DNA from: Chlorops oryzae
Taxonomy: Eukaryota; Arthropoda; Insecta; Diptera; Chloropidae
Reading direction: 5' to 3'
NCBI GenBank assembly: GCA_020466095.1
Contig: CM035806.1
Location: 4,015,363-4,079,362, forward strand
Length of the DNA stretch: 64,000 bases
The position numbers were made by a program, and so were the translations under genes. Positions 12,256 through 24,600 of the stretch are shown here, piece after piece. Under the pieces are notes generated by a model. That model was not told the DNA's origin, made no database searches, and saw nothing but the letters and a program-made list of their open reading frames with translations. Within the stretch, counting starts at the first letter, position 1. Each line of letters begins with the position of its first letter.

Positions 12256-14075
12256 AAATCGCAGCTCACTTCACTGCACTTCGAATCGATTCGATGCGAT
12301 GCGATGATTCGATTCGTTTCGACCCGATTCACTTTAACTTGGAATCCGGAAAATTTTAATGCTTGCAAACAAAACGAACTGAAGACCAGCGCGATCTTAG
12401 AAGATTATTTAGAAATTACGCGTAATTAATTAAATTCCAGACCCGAACAACGCTGAACGATCTTTGTACTAGAGACAAATAAAAAAAAAAAGAAGAATCA
12501 ACCACAATGCGTACGATATGATACGACAATTGGATGGCACCAGTCCAGATGTTTATGTTGCGGTTAGCCACGATTATGGCACTTAGCAAAGCCCAAGATC
12601 GATGTCGACGCCAAAGTCGAACCCCAACCCGAAGACGATCTCTAGATGTCAATGTGGATGTGGATGTCGATGTGGACGTTTGGGGGGGCGCAAATGTTTT
12701 TCTCAATTTAATCCAATAAATATAATTGAATAACGATCTTTTTTCGTGCAATGTCAATTCTCAAGCAATTCCATTAACGCCGCCTATACGTTTCGTGTAG
12801 GATTCTCTGATCTGTTTCGTATGGAAGTAAATATGTCTGTCTGCATGTATGTGTGTCTGCATTTATGTCACCCAAAAAAAAAAAAAAAAAAAAACCCCCG
12901 GGTCAGTCGAAACCACTGAGTTGTTGCCTTCAATGAAAAGACCACTGAGCTTTAAGATTCCGCTATGCTATTTTCTTCGGACGATCGATCGATCTTGACT
13001 GTACAGCGGATGGCGATGAACTGTTGATCCGCGCACAATATTCTCGAAGATGAAATGAGCTTCAATTTCTTTCCATTTTTTTGGTTTTTTTTTTTTTTTT
13101 TTTTTGAAATTTGCGCGTTTGCTCACTCCATTTCCTTCCGTCGTGTCCATTGTCACGCAAACTGAAACGAAGCTCCACACTCGAATGTGCGTGTTTTTGT
13201 AATTGTCACAATGTCCGTTCGCAGAGACCATGTTGCATTGATACATATATACTGGCTGGCTTCATGTAAATCTAATCATCCATCGGCTTGGCATCGGTTG
13301 GGCGACCCCAACTGTTGGCTGCCTAGCTGGGCTCACTGGCTGACTCTGTTCGCATGCGCAACAGTTGGCATTGTTCAGTTTCATGGAACGTGATTTCGGT
13401 GCATCGCTGTAGATAACGTTACGTCGCGGTATTATTATCACAGATCAATCTTTTGTTGTTGCTCTATATATTATGTATGTATATACAATGTATATCGTAC
13501 ATATGTATGTATATTCTACCTTTCAGTTCTTATTTCGGACTATATCATGCACCGGCACATTATTAGATGACTAATGCCAATCGGCTCAGTTGAGAGTCTG
13601 TCGTCGTCGGCTTTTCAATGGCTTCTCATCGGTGCATCTGAATTCATTTGACTAGAACAAAATATATATTTTTTTTTTTTTCAATTGATGAAATGCCAGA
13701 ATGAAGGCTCCTTCATACACATACACGCCGACACATGGATACACAAGAGAGTGAAAAGAAAGCCCAGAGTTTTCACCCTCTTTTTTAATTTATTCAAATC
13801 CCAGTACAAATGTAGGTACAACGCTTCCGCCTTCTGTTTTGATTTATAGAAAACGTCTTAAGATGAATTTTTTCAAATTAATACAAATACAGGGTGCTTC
13901 ATCTGATAATTTTTTCTCATTGAACTGAAATTTTGTGGGGTTTATTTCAATATAATTGATTTAAGATCAGCCTCTTAAAGAAGGAAGAATTTAAAAAGAG
14001 AATATTCGAATAGATCTAGGATGGTAAAATCAAAATGGCCATAATCGATTATGGAAATTATGTTAGCAAGCACCT
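12256..14075. other. region upstream of the Ig/FN3 gene, no further gene seen
   Basis: Contains short tandem motifs: GATGC/GATTCG at 12283-12330 and GTGGAT/GTCGAT at 12645-12685. Poly-A and poly-T runs lie at 12870 and 13090. The first part probably holds the promoter and 5' UTR of the minus-strand Ig/FN3 gene. Open frames of 60-110 codons here show no domain or homology. Confidence 0.45.
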
Positions 14076-14083
14076 CATAATTT

Positions 14084-14239
14084 AGGGGCGGACTGGGCCT
14101 ACGGGCAACCACGCAAATGCCCGGTGGGCCCCCAGTGAACTGTATCTGGGATCAATACTGATGGAGTAAGGATTTTTTTAAAATATTTATTTTCTTAGGT
14201 AACGCCCGGTGGAACCTTTGACCCCCAGTCCGCCCCTGT
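14084..14239. mobile_element. hAT-like MITE, CAGGGGCGGACTGGG ends
   Basis: About 155 bp with inverted ends AGGGGCGGACTGGG (left, first C lost) and CCCAGTCCGCCCCT (right). The flanks carry an identical CATAATTT at 14076-14083 and 14240-14247. An 8-bp duplication plus CAGGGGCGG-type ends is typical of hAT non-autonomous elements. Confidence 0.85.
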
Positions 14240-14330
14240 CATAATTTGAAAAATTTTAAAAAATTGAGCGATGAGTTTTAAATGAAAGTACACTATGCTA
14301 CAGTGCTACTGGCTGGTCTTATCTTGGACA

Positions 14331-14690
14331 CTTCTTCTTCTTCTTCTTCTTCTTGCGTGCTTAACTATCCCGGTCTATCCCGGGGTCCGCAAAACGCGAC
14401 CAGTTCCTCCATTTTGTTCTGTCGGTTGCATCATCCGAGGTAAGTCCTACAGCCTCTAGGTCCCATTTTATTGTGTCCATCCAGCGCTGTTTCGGACGCC
14501 CCCGTTTTCTGTAACCTTGAATTTCCAGTGCGTAGCCTTTCTTTGCCAAAGTCTCCTCATTTGCTCTCATGAAGTGTCCATACCAGTGTAGCCTTGCTTC
14601 TCGCATTTTCCCAATAATTGGCGCAACTCCATAGCGTCTACGGATGTCTACGTTTGGAACATGGTCCGGACACTATTTATTAGAAAGTCT
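14331..14690 (-). mobile_element. 3' fragment of an RTE-like LINE with (GAA)n tail
   Basis: The minus-strand frame 14606-14361 encodes RLHWYGHFMRANEETLAKK, then RGRPKQRWMDTIKWDL and DRTKWRNWSRFADP. This is the distinctive region downstream of reverse transcriptase in RTE/BovB-type LINEs. The element ends on the left in (GAA)n, read as CTT repeats at 14331-14354 on the plus strand, which fits the microsatellite-type tails of that clade. Everything upstream, including reverse transcriptase, is missing, so the copy is 5'-truncated and dead. Confidence 0.8.
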
Positions 14691-14760
14691 CCTAATGCCA
14701 TCGAGGACTCTATTTTTGTAAAGCCAATTTGATTTCTGAATTTTAATCTGCTGTCTTATA

Positions 14761-14835
14761 CAGTGTACTCTCTCTCTTAATCGGACACCTACGGGACCGG
14801 AAAATACGTCCGCATAAGAGGAAGCACGAACAGCA
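14761..14835. mobile_element. left end of a pogo-like MITE (truncated)
   Basis: CAGTGTACTCTCTCTCTTAA preceded by TA, then CGGACACC and CCGCATAAGAGG, matching the element at 10402-10577. No right end is seen before other sequence starts. Confidence 0.7.
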
Positions 14836-14994
14836 TTATTTCTTCATAGCGCCTTAAATTCCCATCCAGGGAAGAGCCCTCTGTTGTCGACATAATTCTC
14901 TATTCCCTGCTATTTTGGCGGCACCCGGTGAAAATAGAACCTGTTCGAATAGACCCTGTTCGAGTATATCCTGTTTGAAAAGACAATGAATAAA

Positions 14995-15330
14995 TCTCTC
15001 CCAGAGGCCAACAGTGTCTACCGCCTACAAAGTATACGAGACTGTAAGCGACATGTTTCTTAATAGATTACAAAGTATACGAGATTGTAGGCGAACTGTC
15101 CACCAATAGCTTACAAAATGTTTGAGATTGTCAGGCAGCGTACCGGAATGAACACCACACTACTCCGAATACTTTGTGTGGTGGTGGTAGGCATTCACTC
15201 TACAAAACGGGCACGCTCGAACAAAAGTATACTAGAATGGTATATGAGGTCGTATGCATTACCGCCTACGGCCTAAAAAATGTGTTGCGGTCCATCGCTT
15301 CTGTAAGCAGCATTTTGACCGCAGAGTATC
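14995..15330 (+). repeat. dispersed repeat B, copy 1
   Basis: About 330 bp related to 56205-56640. Both contain two internal CTACAAAGTATACGAGA subrepeats and then a frame encoding SLYK-x3-EQKYTRMVYEVVCITA-x-GL. The two copies differ by substitutions and one in-frame 3-bp indel in this stretch. No known family was recognised. Confidence 0.6.
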
Positions 15331-16700
15331 CGTTCAATACACTAATTTTCGATCATCCCTTCAGTTTTTTCTTCTGGCACCTCGTCGCACAAATTGAGGC
15401 TAATAAAAAAAAAATATATAAAAAAAACCGAAAAAAATAGAAAAAAAATTAGAAGATTGAAATGTTCAGATTTCAGATTTATGAAAAATTATTAATCACA
15501 AGATTTTTTCTCTCCTTTTATTTTTTAATTTTTTTTAATTTTAATTTTTTTTTTTTTTTTTTTTTTCATTGAGGAAAGCGCAACTATATCATTTAAGTAC
15601 AAATATCACATTCATAAAAAAAGATTACCTTCTGCCAGTGGTCATAAAGTATGTACATTTGTGTCTCAATAGAGATTCTTTAATTTCGTGTAGCCATTAA
15701 TGAGATAACAATAAGAGAGCAAATCTACGGCAATGTCGAGGGATATTCACTTTGAAGGCTTTTGTGACACAAATGAAGTTTGAATAACTCTCGGTATTTA
15801 ATTGTAATTGAGATACAATGAGCGATGACCTAACAATTCAGCGACACAGACACAGGCCTCGGGATATTTAAGATTTTATAGCTTCATTTCTTTTCTTCCT
15901 CCATCACCGAGTGTCCGAATAACCGTCGATGAGTAAAAAAAGATTCTCTTCGCATGAGTGTGGAATAAAAAGATACAGTACTCCCCGTAGAATATTACCG
16001 AAAATTCGGCTATTTTCAATCCCCATTGTGTTGAATTTAATTCGAAAAAATTATTCACCGTCTGAGAGTGGTTTTTTATTTGTTTATTTATATATTTTTT
16101 TTTTTTTTTTTTTTTTTGGGTTCGTGCAGCCAGGGATGACTGTTATTTTATTGGATGATTAGATTCTTAGCAATATTGAAGTTAATTGAAGAATCATTCC
16201 TTCTTGAATAGGTTTCATCTTTGGACTTTTCAAGTAAACTCTTCAAAATAGCAAAGTGAAAAATTTTTTTGCGGTGGTCGCTTAGCTTGAAAGGATCAAA
16301 ATTAACTTAATATGTAATTTAATTTTATGTTGTTGCTATTATTAAGACTATAAGAGCACCACGTTGTGAAAGATCTTTTCTGCAGCCCATGCTCGCTTTG
16401 AGTAGATTGAGACTACGTATGTATTCCCATTACGTCTACCTCTAAGACACGTGAGTCTACGCCTGCTCTGCCGTACAAAGCCCACAGAGATCTTCATTCT
16501 CCATCAGGTGACAATTAGTATTTATTTTATTTTATAAATAGAAAATATAAAAAAAATTTTGAGTATGATTAGGGAGCGAAGGTTGTGTGAATACAAAAGC
16601 AAAAAAGCAATTTAGTCACAGACATGAAGAATACAAATGAAGGAATCCTTAGTATATAGCCGTAAACGTAGTTTTAGAGCCGATATTTTGCAATATGTTA
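15331..16700. other. intergenic region downstream of the TBCB-like gene
   Basis: Poly-A, poly-T and AT-rich DNA with no supported gene. It includes the 3' flank of the minus-strand TBCB-like gene. Confidence 0.4.
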
Positions 16701-16708
16701 TATCGCCA

Positions 16709-18684
16709 TCATATTTCATCTTCCAGATCGAAAGTTTCCACAGGAAAATCGCCAACTTCCACGGCCGTCGGTGCCACGAATCCACCATATTTGGGTTCAC
16801 AGACAAAATAGGATTTTCCATCAATGCTGCAAGGGAATGAAAAATGTATGAATGTATATCATGAAGCCAAAATAGTTAAGAGGGGACACTTACGATCCGT
16901 TGTTCTTCCCGAGTGGCTCGTCGTACTTGATTCCAATGAATATTCCTTTCTTACCATCAACAGGACCATTGTACATTACCGTGCCGCGACGTAACGGATT
17001 TCCAACGACCGTTACCTAAACAAAATTTATTTTAATACATTAAACATGAAATTCTATCAGAAGGGGTATATATATATATATGTATATCGTTATACCTGAC
17101 AGCGATCGCCAACTTTTATACTTTCCGCTTTCCGCTGCTCTTCTTCCTGCTGTTGACGTTTCTTCTCCTCCTTTTCGCGCACCTCATCCTCGTTGTATTT
17201 GCCCAAACGGTTTTGTTTTAAAAAATTCCGAACTGTCTCACCCTTCATATCGTATTGCTCTTGGGTTAATTCGAATTTTTCAACATTCTCATCCGGAATC
17301 CAAGAAAACGTATCGATCACATGTATTCGCATGCCATAATCAATTGGAAATGATCCAATTAGGGCATTATCATCATTTAGCTTTGATACCAATTGTTCGC
17401 CTTTGTAAAGTTCCAGTTGCATCGTCCCAGCATTGCCTCCAGTAACGATTTCCAATTTTTGAAATAGTAACTCTGTAACAATTATTCTAAAATTTGCTCG
17501 TGATACTTTTTTTTGAAAATTAAAGGATTAAATTGAAAAAAAAGCGCAACAAAATAAAGCAGCATTAGCGTCATATGTAAACCATGACCAATCTTAGTAC
17601 TACTTGTAAGAGATAAGTACCAAACAAATTCGATTCGTTGTTGTTTGCATTTAACTTGCTTTTACTTTTTTGAATAAATCGGCGAAACACAAAATTCTCG
17701 CTCAAGATGGTCTCAATTCGCTTTCAGTGAGAAAAGCGTTAGTGCTATCTGTGTTCTCATGATGTAAACCAAGACAATTCATTGGTTTGCTTAACTTCGC
17801 CCTTCTGAATTCGCCGGGCGAAGTCCTGAATTCGCCGGTCGCAGTTCGTCCAAGATACCTGGTTCGAGTCTTTGTGGAAAAGGTTAGTGACTTCGGTTCA
17901 GATTCATCAAAGACCACCTCCAAAGTCCCGGTTTAAACAGGGAGACAAAACGCGAGACACTGGAAGTAAACACATGAGAGTGACAGAGACGAAAGACATT
18001 CCACTCCGTCACTCTCATAGTGTTTCCTTCCAGTGTCACCCTGTTTAAACGGGGACAAAGAGCCATCTTGCCAAACTTGGCTACTAATAGCCAGTTTTCC
18101 AGTCTACTTGGCTACTAATAGCCAGTTTTCCAGAGTCCTTGGCTACTAATAGCCAGTTTTCCAGATTGCTTGGCTACTAATAGCCAGCTCTCCAGATTGC
18201 TTGGCTACTTTAACCCAAGAATCGATAATCAAAAACTATCGGTAAATTGAAAAATCGATAGCTCCAAGCATCGATGTCCGAAAGAGGCCATTTACACGTT
18301 AAGACATTTCGATAATGAAACACACTTTTTGTGGACTACGGACGCGCGGGGATGTGGTATGGTAGCGTTTTGCTCTCTTCCCCCCAGCCTCCCTTGCCTA
18401 CGAAGATTTGTTGCATTATCGAACGTGTAAATGGCCTCAAATAGAGATGGGCGAATATACACGAAACATGCACTTCCGGAAATTTCTAAAACACGGCAGC
18501 ACGCACGACTTTTTCTCGGTTTTTTTATCAATATGAATCAATATGTATATCAATTTACCTTTAGCTGCGCGATGCTCAAGCTTTTGGGATACTTCATTTC
18601 GAAGGCAACGGAATCGTTCCTGGAGTTGGAAACGTTCACAACCACGAAGCTAGAGTCTCCCTCCAATCGCACAATGTTCGCCAT
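16709..18684 (-). CDS. TBCB: tubulin-binding cofactor B (tubulin folding chaperone)
   Basis: Four exons in frame: 18684-18559, 17470-17096, 17015-16894 and 16826-16709 (246 residues; the human protein has 244). The N-terminal ubiquitin-like domain ([20 protein letters not shown] to [16 protein letters not shown]) is followed by [20 protein letters not shown], a charged coiled-coil helix ([19 protein letters not shown]) and a CAP-Gly domain ([20 protein letters not shown] to [19 protein letters not shown]). The protein ends DLEDEI, an acidic EEY/F-like tail variant typical of cofactor B (human ends LDEI). It acts with cofactor E to release and recycle alpha-tubulin. The exon 2 acceptor (CAGAG) gives LLFQ before KLEIVTG, four residues more than human, so that junction is the least certain. 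Intron 1 holds several small repeats. Confidence 0.93.
17925..18056. mobile_element. 132-bp foldback element in TBCB intron 1
   Basis: Imperfect palindrome: GTCCCGGTTTAAACAGGG at the left matches CCCTGTTTAAACGGGGAC at the right, and GACACTGGAAG and ATGAGAGTGAC pair further in. The flanks share AAAG-like bases only. There is no coding capacity. Confidence 0.75.
18076..18212. repeat. hairpin-forming minisatellite, 4-5 units of about 31-36 bp
   Basis: Each unit contains TGGCTACTAATAGCCA, itself a 6-bp stem with CTAA loop, followed by GTTTTCCAG. Four complete units and a partial fifth lie in tandem in intron 1 of the TBCB-like gene. Confidence 0.9.
18284..18438. mobile_element. 155-bp MITE with GAGGCCATTTACACGTT ends
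   Basis: Perfect outer inverted repeats GAGGCCATTTACACGTT / CGTGTAAATGGCCTC. The core (ATGTGGTATGGTAG and the CCCCAGCCTCCCTTGCC block) reappears in opposite orientation at 40082-40205, indicating a related family whose core has inverted. Confidence 0.8.
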
Positions 18685-18858
18685 ATTTTTTTTAAATTAA
18701 TTTTTTATTAAATCGAATAAAATTGAAAAATACTCGATGTTGATTCTAGAGACGAGACACAGTCGATGTTTCACGGAAATAATACCGCTATCGATTGTTT
18801 TTGGCTCCTAATTGTGTCTAATCGATTTTTGGGTTTCATTAGATAGAATTTACACTAA

Positions 18859-18991
18859 GGGTCCTCATGCAACGCATTTACACCGTGTAAGCTGAGTGAA
18901 GTTCGTAAAACGGTCAAATTTTGTATGCAATTTTGACAGTTTTACTTACTTCACTCAGTTTACACGGTGTAAATGTGTTGCATGAGGACCC
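18859..18991. mobile_element. 133-bp near-perfect palindromic MITE
   Basis: GGGTCCTCATGCAACGCATT at the left pairs with AATGTGTTGCATGAGGACCC at the right. The arms extend through ACACCGTGTAA and CTGAGTGAAGT, so nearly the whole element folds back. It lies in the short upstream flank of the TBCB-like gene and may overlap its promoter region. Confidence 0.88.
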
Positions 18992-19280
18992 ATACCGTAA
19001 TTCGGGGTGTGGACACGTTAAATGCTTCTCAAGCATGTAGGACGTACGTAAGTCCTTTAAACACACGTATACGTTGTATAAAGTAATTATGAAAATATTT
19101 CAATTTTCGGTCAGTCAAAACATGTTGTATATCGCTGACTGATTGATGGATCAAAAATCCCCTTTTTTTTCATGAGCGTTGGCGAGGGCGAGAGGCAACA
19201 ATGAGAATAGTAAGCAGATAATTTATGGCAATCTTGGGGCTCTTGTCTGTTCAGCTCAAAGCTCCCGAAAAAATTAATTA

Positions 19281-19411
19281 GGAGCGGTACTCATGCAGCT
19301 TCGCAAATGCCTTCGCAACTTTTCCCATCGTAAATTTTCATATAAATTTTGACAGTTGTGTGACAAATCCCTAATTTTCCACAATTCGCGAAGCTGCATG
19401 AGTCCCACTAC
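19281..19411. mobile_element. 131-bp MITE with CTCATGCAGCTTCGC ends
   Basis: ACTCATGCAGCTTCGCAA is inverted as TTCGCGAAGCTGCATGAGT about 110 bp away, with TA next to both ends. It resembles the 18859 element at CTCATGCA but is a separate family. Confidence 0.75.
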
Positions 19412-19838
19412 TATGTATCTTCAATGTTAGTGCTCTGACTGCGTGTGTATGAAACGTCAAGCAGATTTTACTTGTACACCCTCACGTTCTTGACGAGCAA
19501 TTGATGTCTCTATATGCCCGGAAAAAATATTTCGATGGAAAAAATTATTTTGTCGGCAAGGGTCGCACGGGGAGGAGAGAAGAAAACAACGACTTAAGCT
19601 GCAAACAGCGAAGTCATATCGTAATGTGATGGGGCTGATTAGTGGCAGTTTGTCAAAACGCACCAACGTATCAGCTGTTTTTAGCTGAAAAAGACGAAGG
19701 TTTCGGCTTCGTATGAAAATTTCATTCTAAATATTTTCAGCTGACACGTCAGAAATATAATTTCATGCATTACGTTGCGCTACGGTACGTTTTAACTGGC
19801 AGAATATAGAAATTTCTCGTATCCTAGGTTGAATCAAT

Positions 19839-20071
19839 CATGATACAATAAAACAAGATAGCGGCACTTCAGTACCGCTATTTTGAGGGTCTCTTTTAGA
19901 GCCAAAAATTGAGTTTGTGACGTCACTGAGCGAGAAATTGTTGTTGTTTCCCATGCTATTCAAAAAAGTAAAAAGCCAGGTTTAACATGGGAAACAACAA
20001 CAACGAATCGCGATTTTGAGTTTGTGACGTTTCCTCTCTCAAGTGGCGCTATCTTGTTTTCTTGTATCATA
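19839..20071. mobile_element. hAT-like MITE, CATGATACAA family, copy 1
   Basis: 233 bp flanked by identical GAATCAAT at 19831-19838 and 20072-20079. The ends are YATGATACAA and the interior has a second palindrome (TTGTTGTTTCCCATG / CATGGGAAACAACAA). It is nearly identical to 57901-58117, differing chiefly by about 16 extra bp near the left end. Confidence 0.93.
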
Positions 20072-20270
20072 GAATCAATGTGATGTGTCACGCCGCGATA
20101 CGATTTGACCGTGTCCAGCTTTACAATTTGTTGAGCGAATTACCGAATTTTGGATTTAAGCTCCAAAAAATTGATTTTCGGTTTCGCTTCCTGGTTCAAA
20201 TTGGTTCGAATGCAAACTGGACCCATCAGTTCCCAGAATATTTTTTTTTTTCAAAGGACAACTTTGGTTT

Positions 20271-20321
20271 TAACCTTCTTTCTCTATCTCTTTCTCTTTA
20301 TCTCTCTCTTTCTCTCTCTCT

Positions 20322-20389
<68 letters not shown>

Positions 20390-20413
20390 CTCTCTCTTCT
20401 CTTCTTTCTTCTC

Positions 20414-20447
<34 letters not shown>

Positions 20448-20990
20448 TATCTCTTTTTCTCTTCTCTCTTACTTTTTCTCTTTCTTTTTCTCTTTCTATT
20501 TCCCTTTTTCTTTCTCTTTCTCTTTCTCTTTCTCTTTCTCTTTCTCTTTCTCTCTCTCTCTTTCTCTTTCTCTCTCTTCTTCTCTCTCTTGCTCTCTCTC
20601 TCTCTCTATATCTCTTTCTTTCTCGATCTCTCTTTCTCTATTTATCTCGCTCTCCCTTTATCACTCTCCTCCCTCTCTCTTTATTTTCTCTCTCTCTACT
20701 TTCTCTCTCTCTCCTTTCTCTATATCCCTTCTCTGTCTTCTTTCTCTCTCATTTCTCGCTCTCTCTCTCTCTCTCTTTATCTTTCTCTTTCTCTTTCTCT
20801 TCTCTTTCTCTTTCTCTCTTTCTCTCTTTCTCTCTTTCTCTTTCTCTTTTCTCTTTCCTTTCTCTCTCTTTCTCTTTCTCTTTCTCTTTCTCTCTCTCTC
20901 TTTCTCTTTATTTTCTCTCTTACTTTCTCTCTCTCTTCCTTTCTCTATCTCCCTTCTCTGTCTTCTTTCTCTCTCATTTCTCTCTCTTTT
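20271..20990. repeat. (TC)n / (TTTCTC)n pyrimidine microsatellite
   Basis: About 720 bp of almost pure C and T on the plus strand. A block TTTCTCTATMTCCCTTCTCTG recurs about 230 bp apart, showing local tandem duplication. The long Ser-Leu and Phe-Ser frames are repeat artefacts. Confidence 0.97.
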
Positions 20991-21620
20991 TAATATTTAT
21001 ATTTGAAATTGAATTGACCGAAATTTCAAGAATCAATAAGCAATAATAAAATATCGAAATTTATTACATAAAATAAATAAGTAAACAACTTATTCTTATT
21101 TGTATACAATCTGCTAGACAGAATCGATTAAGATCTTTAAGGATACATTGTTCGGATGTTTTATAACAGCACCGAAGAGTTTCATTTTGATTTCGATTCA
21201 AATTTTTTTGACTCAAATCTTGCTGAAGCAGACTAACTTCGAGCTCTCGCCACCACACTAAACTGTGATTTATTGAGAAGATTACGCCCAGTAATAAGTG
21301 CTTATCATGAGACCGCGCTAAATGGATATAGAGAAACTCTCATTCGACCGTTAATCACAAACGGCGGGTTTAACAGCTTCCCATACTAATAAAAATCGTT
21401 AACCAAATCGGGACTGAAGGAGGAGAACTGCGCGATCCATGACATTATTAACACTGGTCTACATAATTAAACGTGGATAAAAAAATTAACCACATTGTAA
21501 AAAAAAAAAAAAAAAAAAAAAGACTGGCCCCAAAAATAAATTAAGGAAACATTAAATATTAAATATTAACATACTAAAACTACAAGCTACACACGACAGA
21601 CAGAAGACGACACAACACTT

Positions 21621-24600
21621 TTATACTAAACTAGAAACATTGCCCATGGCAAAGTCTCCGTTTGAAGGATCGACGACGACATGCGACATTTGATGTATTG
21701 GGCGCACCATTTCATTCGAATATAGAAAGCTCTTAGGCGACTGTAAACGTTCCGTTGATGGGTAATAGGTTTGTGGTGACAAGCTAGGACTAGGACCAAG
21801 CTGACCACCACCACCACCACCACCACCGTAAAAATGAGTGCTCACACCGGAATCATTGCTAATGTCACGTTCAACATAGTGCGTATAGTTCTGCGCAGGA
21901 GCACAGTGCAACTGCGTAGCGGGCTGGAAATTATTCCCAATGGCTGCCAATTCATAGCCAGCATATAGATTCGTCTCTAAATAATTTCCCATTATTGGTG
22001 TGGTCGAATGATGTATCGACGAGCTGGATGGTGCTTTAGGAATTCGAATCTGTTGCGGTGGTGCTTGTTGCATCGAATTGCTATTATTATATTTACGAGT
22101 ATTTTTGAGTATTGATATATGCGACGACGGTTCGAAGGGTTCTGCCCGCTTCTGGACGTAATCACCTTGGAGTATCGTTGTACTGGATGACTGGATTGCG
22201 GCACCACCGCCAGAGAACATACGAACATTGATTGGATTTCGTTTTCGGTTCGGCAATTCATGAAAATAGGCATCTTTTGGTATGATACGTTCAGGTAAAT
22301 TCAAAGGTAAATGCACCGGTATGCCAATTGGCGGAGCACCCTTATCAGCAGCAATATCGCTGGACGATGGTGATTGCAGTGCCATCGGGCCATTCGTTCG
22401 GACGGTTCTGGCGGCAATTGGGTGCATTGCTGCTGTCTGATCGATTTGTTGACTTGCATTTTGGACACTACTTTTGTACTCATTATGATTGTTTTGCTCA
22501 TCTTCACTGCTCTCGGATTGTGAGACTTTCCGTTCGTTGTTGCTGTTGTTCGTTGCTCGTTTCTTTCGACTGTGGCTTAGAATTTGTTGCGTTGCGCTCA
22601 GTTTTCCCTGTAAGCGTGCCACTAGTTCCTGAACCCGGTTCCTTTTCGTAACGGGCTCGGTTTGTTCGGTTGTTGGTTTCTTCAGCAGCTTTATTTCACT
22701 ATTTTTGATTTCGATCTTCTCAATTTTTCCGCTTACGCGAGGATCATCATTTAGTTCGGGTGTTGAGCACTCGTGTTCCTTGACGGCTGACGGCGGCGGG
22801 CATAGGGTTGTCGGTTGATTCCACTTGATTGCCGAATGAATGGAATTTCGATTTCTGTTCGGACTCGGAAGATAATCATTGCCAGCAAGAAAAGCACTGG
22901 ACTCATCCTTATAGCTTAGCTTATCCTCACTTATCGTATCAGTCTCATTTGCCGGTTTGAAATCTCTTTGATTTTGATTATGGTTTTGATTCTGGTTTGG
23001 TGGTATTTCTCGGCGATCTTTCCGCAATGCACTTATAACATTTTGTAGTGTATAATCATTCCTGTTCAGACTTGAAAGGAACTTCATTCGAGCATTTTCA
23101 GACGCTTCACACGATAAAAGATGACCTCCTTCATTGAACTGAACCGGTATTCCCAGAACATTCGCTCGTCTTGCGGCTGTTGCTGCTGCTGCTGCTGCTA
23201 GACTCTTTTCATGGAATGACTCAACATTCGATATATTCTCATATCGTCGTTGACCCTCATTGGTCACTTGTCCCTCTTTCTCTTGTAAGACTTTTGCGGC
23301 ATAATTCAATTCTTCATCGAAATTGATACTCTTATTTCCATTTATATCGTCCACAATGTCATCTGGCTGCTGCAACACGGATGTTGTTGTTGTTGTTGAC
23401 GTATTTTGCTGGTCTACAATATCATCTTCTCCTTTATCGGGTTCCTTTTTCGTTTCGTTTAATATTTTAGCCTTCTCGAGTAATTTACTCAATGACTCTG
23501 CCGCTTTATAAAAATCAATATCATACTCCTCCATTATGTCTTCCTCTTCGGAATGATCGTCAATGCTGTCAACCGAAATCGATCCAGCACCACCGTCAGC
23601 CTGCTGACCCCCTATATCCGTCTCGTCTTCGCTCTCGCTGCAAAGCTCATTGCTTTGATGATGAACTTCTATGATCGTCTCGTCCAGTAAGCCGCCACAG
23701 CTCTTCGCATTCGATATTGCACTGCTCTGCGCGCTCTCGCGATCAATGAACTCCATGCTCCGGCTACGCGATATGCTAGCATCCGTTTGTTCCTGTCGCT
23801 TTGAGCGCCCCTGATGTGTCTCCGTTGTCGATCTCAGTGGCTCGCCACGTTTCAAAATTCGATGCAATTGCATTCGCCTGCTCTCGCAACGTATCCGATC
23901 AGCTATGACCGATCGCGTCAGTTGCTCAATTTGATCGTTGGTACGTATTGCCAGCGCTTGCACTTTATTATCTAGACTCTCTTTCGTCTTGTGAACATAT
24001 CGCCGCAGACTTTTCCGATTGCAATTGATCTTGTGCTCGATGTGCTTAAAGAACGGGCCGCAATAGCAAGTGTTACCAACTCCGATCGGTCCCTTTCGTA
24101 TATGGCCCGCTAAGTCCAAATAATATTGCTCGCCTTTTTTCAGCGGCTCCTTCGGTAGCGTTTCTAGCTTCGGTGCCGGGAACGAACGCGGATCCGGAAA
24201 ATAATGACAACCGTATGGAGACCACGTTATAGCATTCAGATCAGTTGGATCGGGTAACGATGATTTACGACTACGTTGCTTATTATGCTTCTCGCGACGA
24301 TTTCGCATTCTTTGCGGATTATTTAGTATCTCGACAATCTCGATATGATGCTTCCGGATGGCTATATCACGCGGTGTCTCGCCTTGAGCATTCTTCATTG
24401 TCATATCGCAGTCCGCCTCCAGGAGCAAACGTGTCAGCTTGCGCCTTCCCATCGCGCAGCTAATGTGCAACGGATGATCGCCATTCAAATTCACTTTATT
24501 CGGATCGCAATCGGCCGAAATGAGTATACGCGTCGCCCCAGCGTGCCCATATCGGCAGGATGTATGCAACGGGGTGTCGCCATACTGCAAGACAAGAAGG

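Noticed and set aside
12416..12757. 113-codon minus-strand frame
   Set aside because: No domain, GTGGAT repeats inside, lies in the probable 5' region of the Ig/FN3 gene.
20062..21046. Ser/Leu/Phe frames of about 300 codons
   Set aside because: Pyrimidine microsatellite; no start context, no codon structure.
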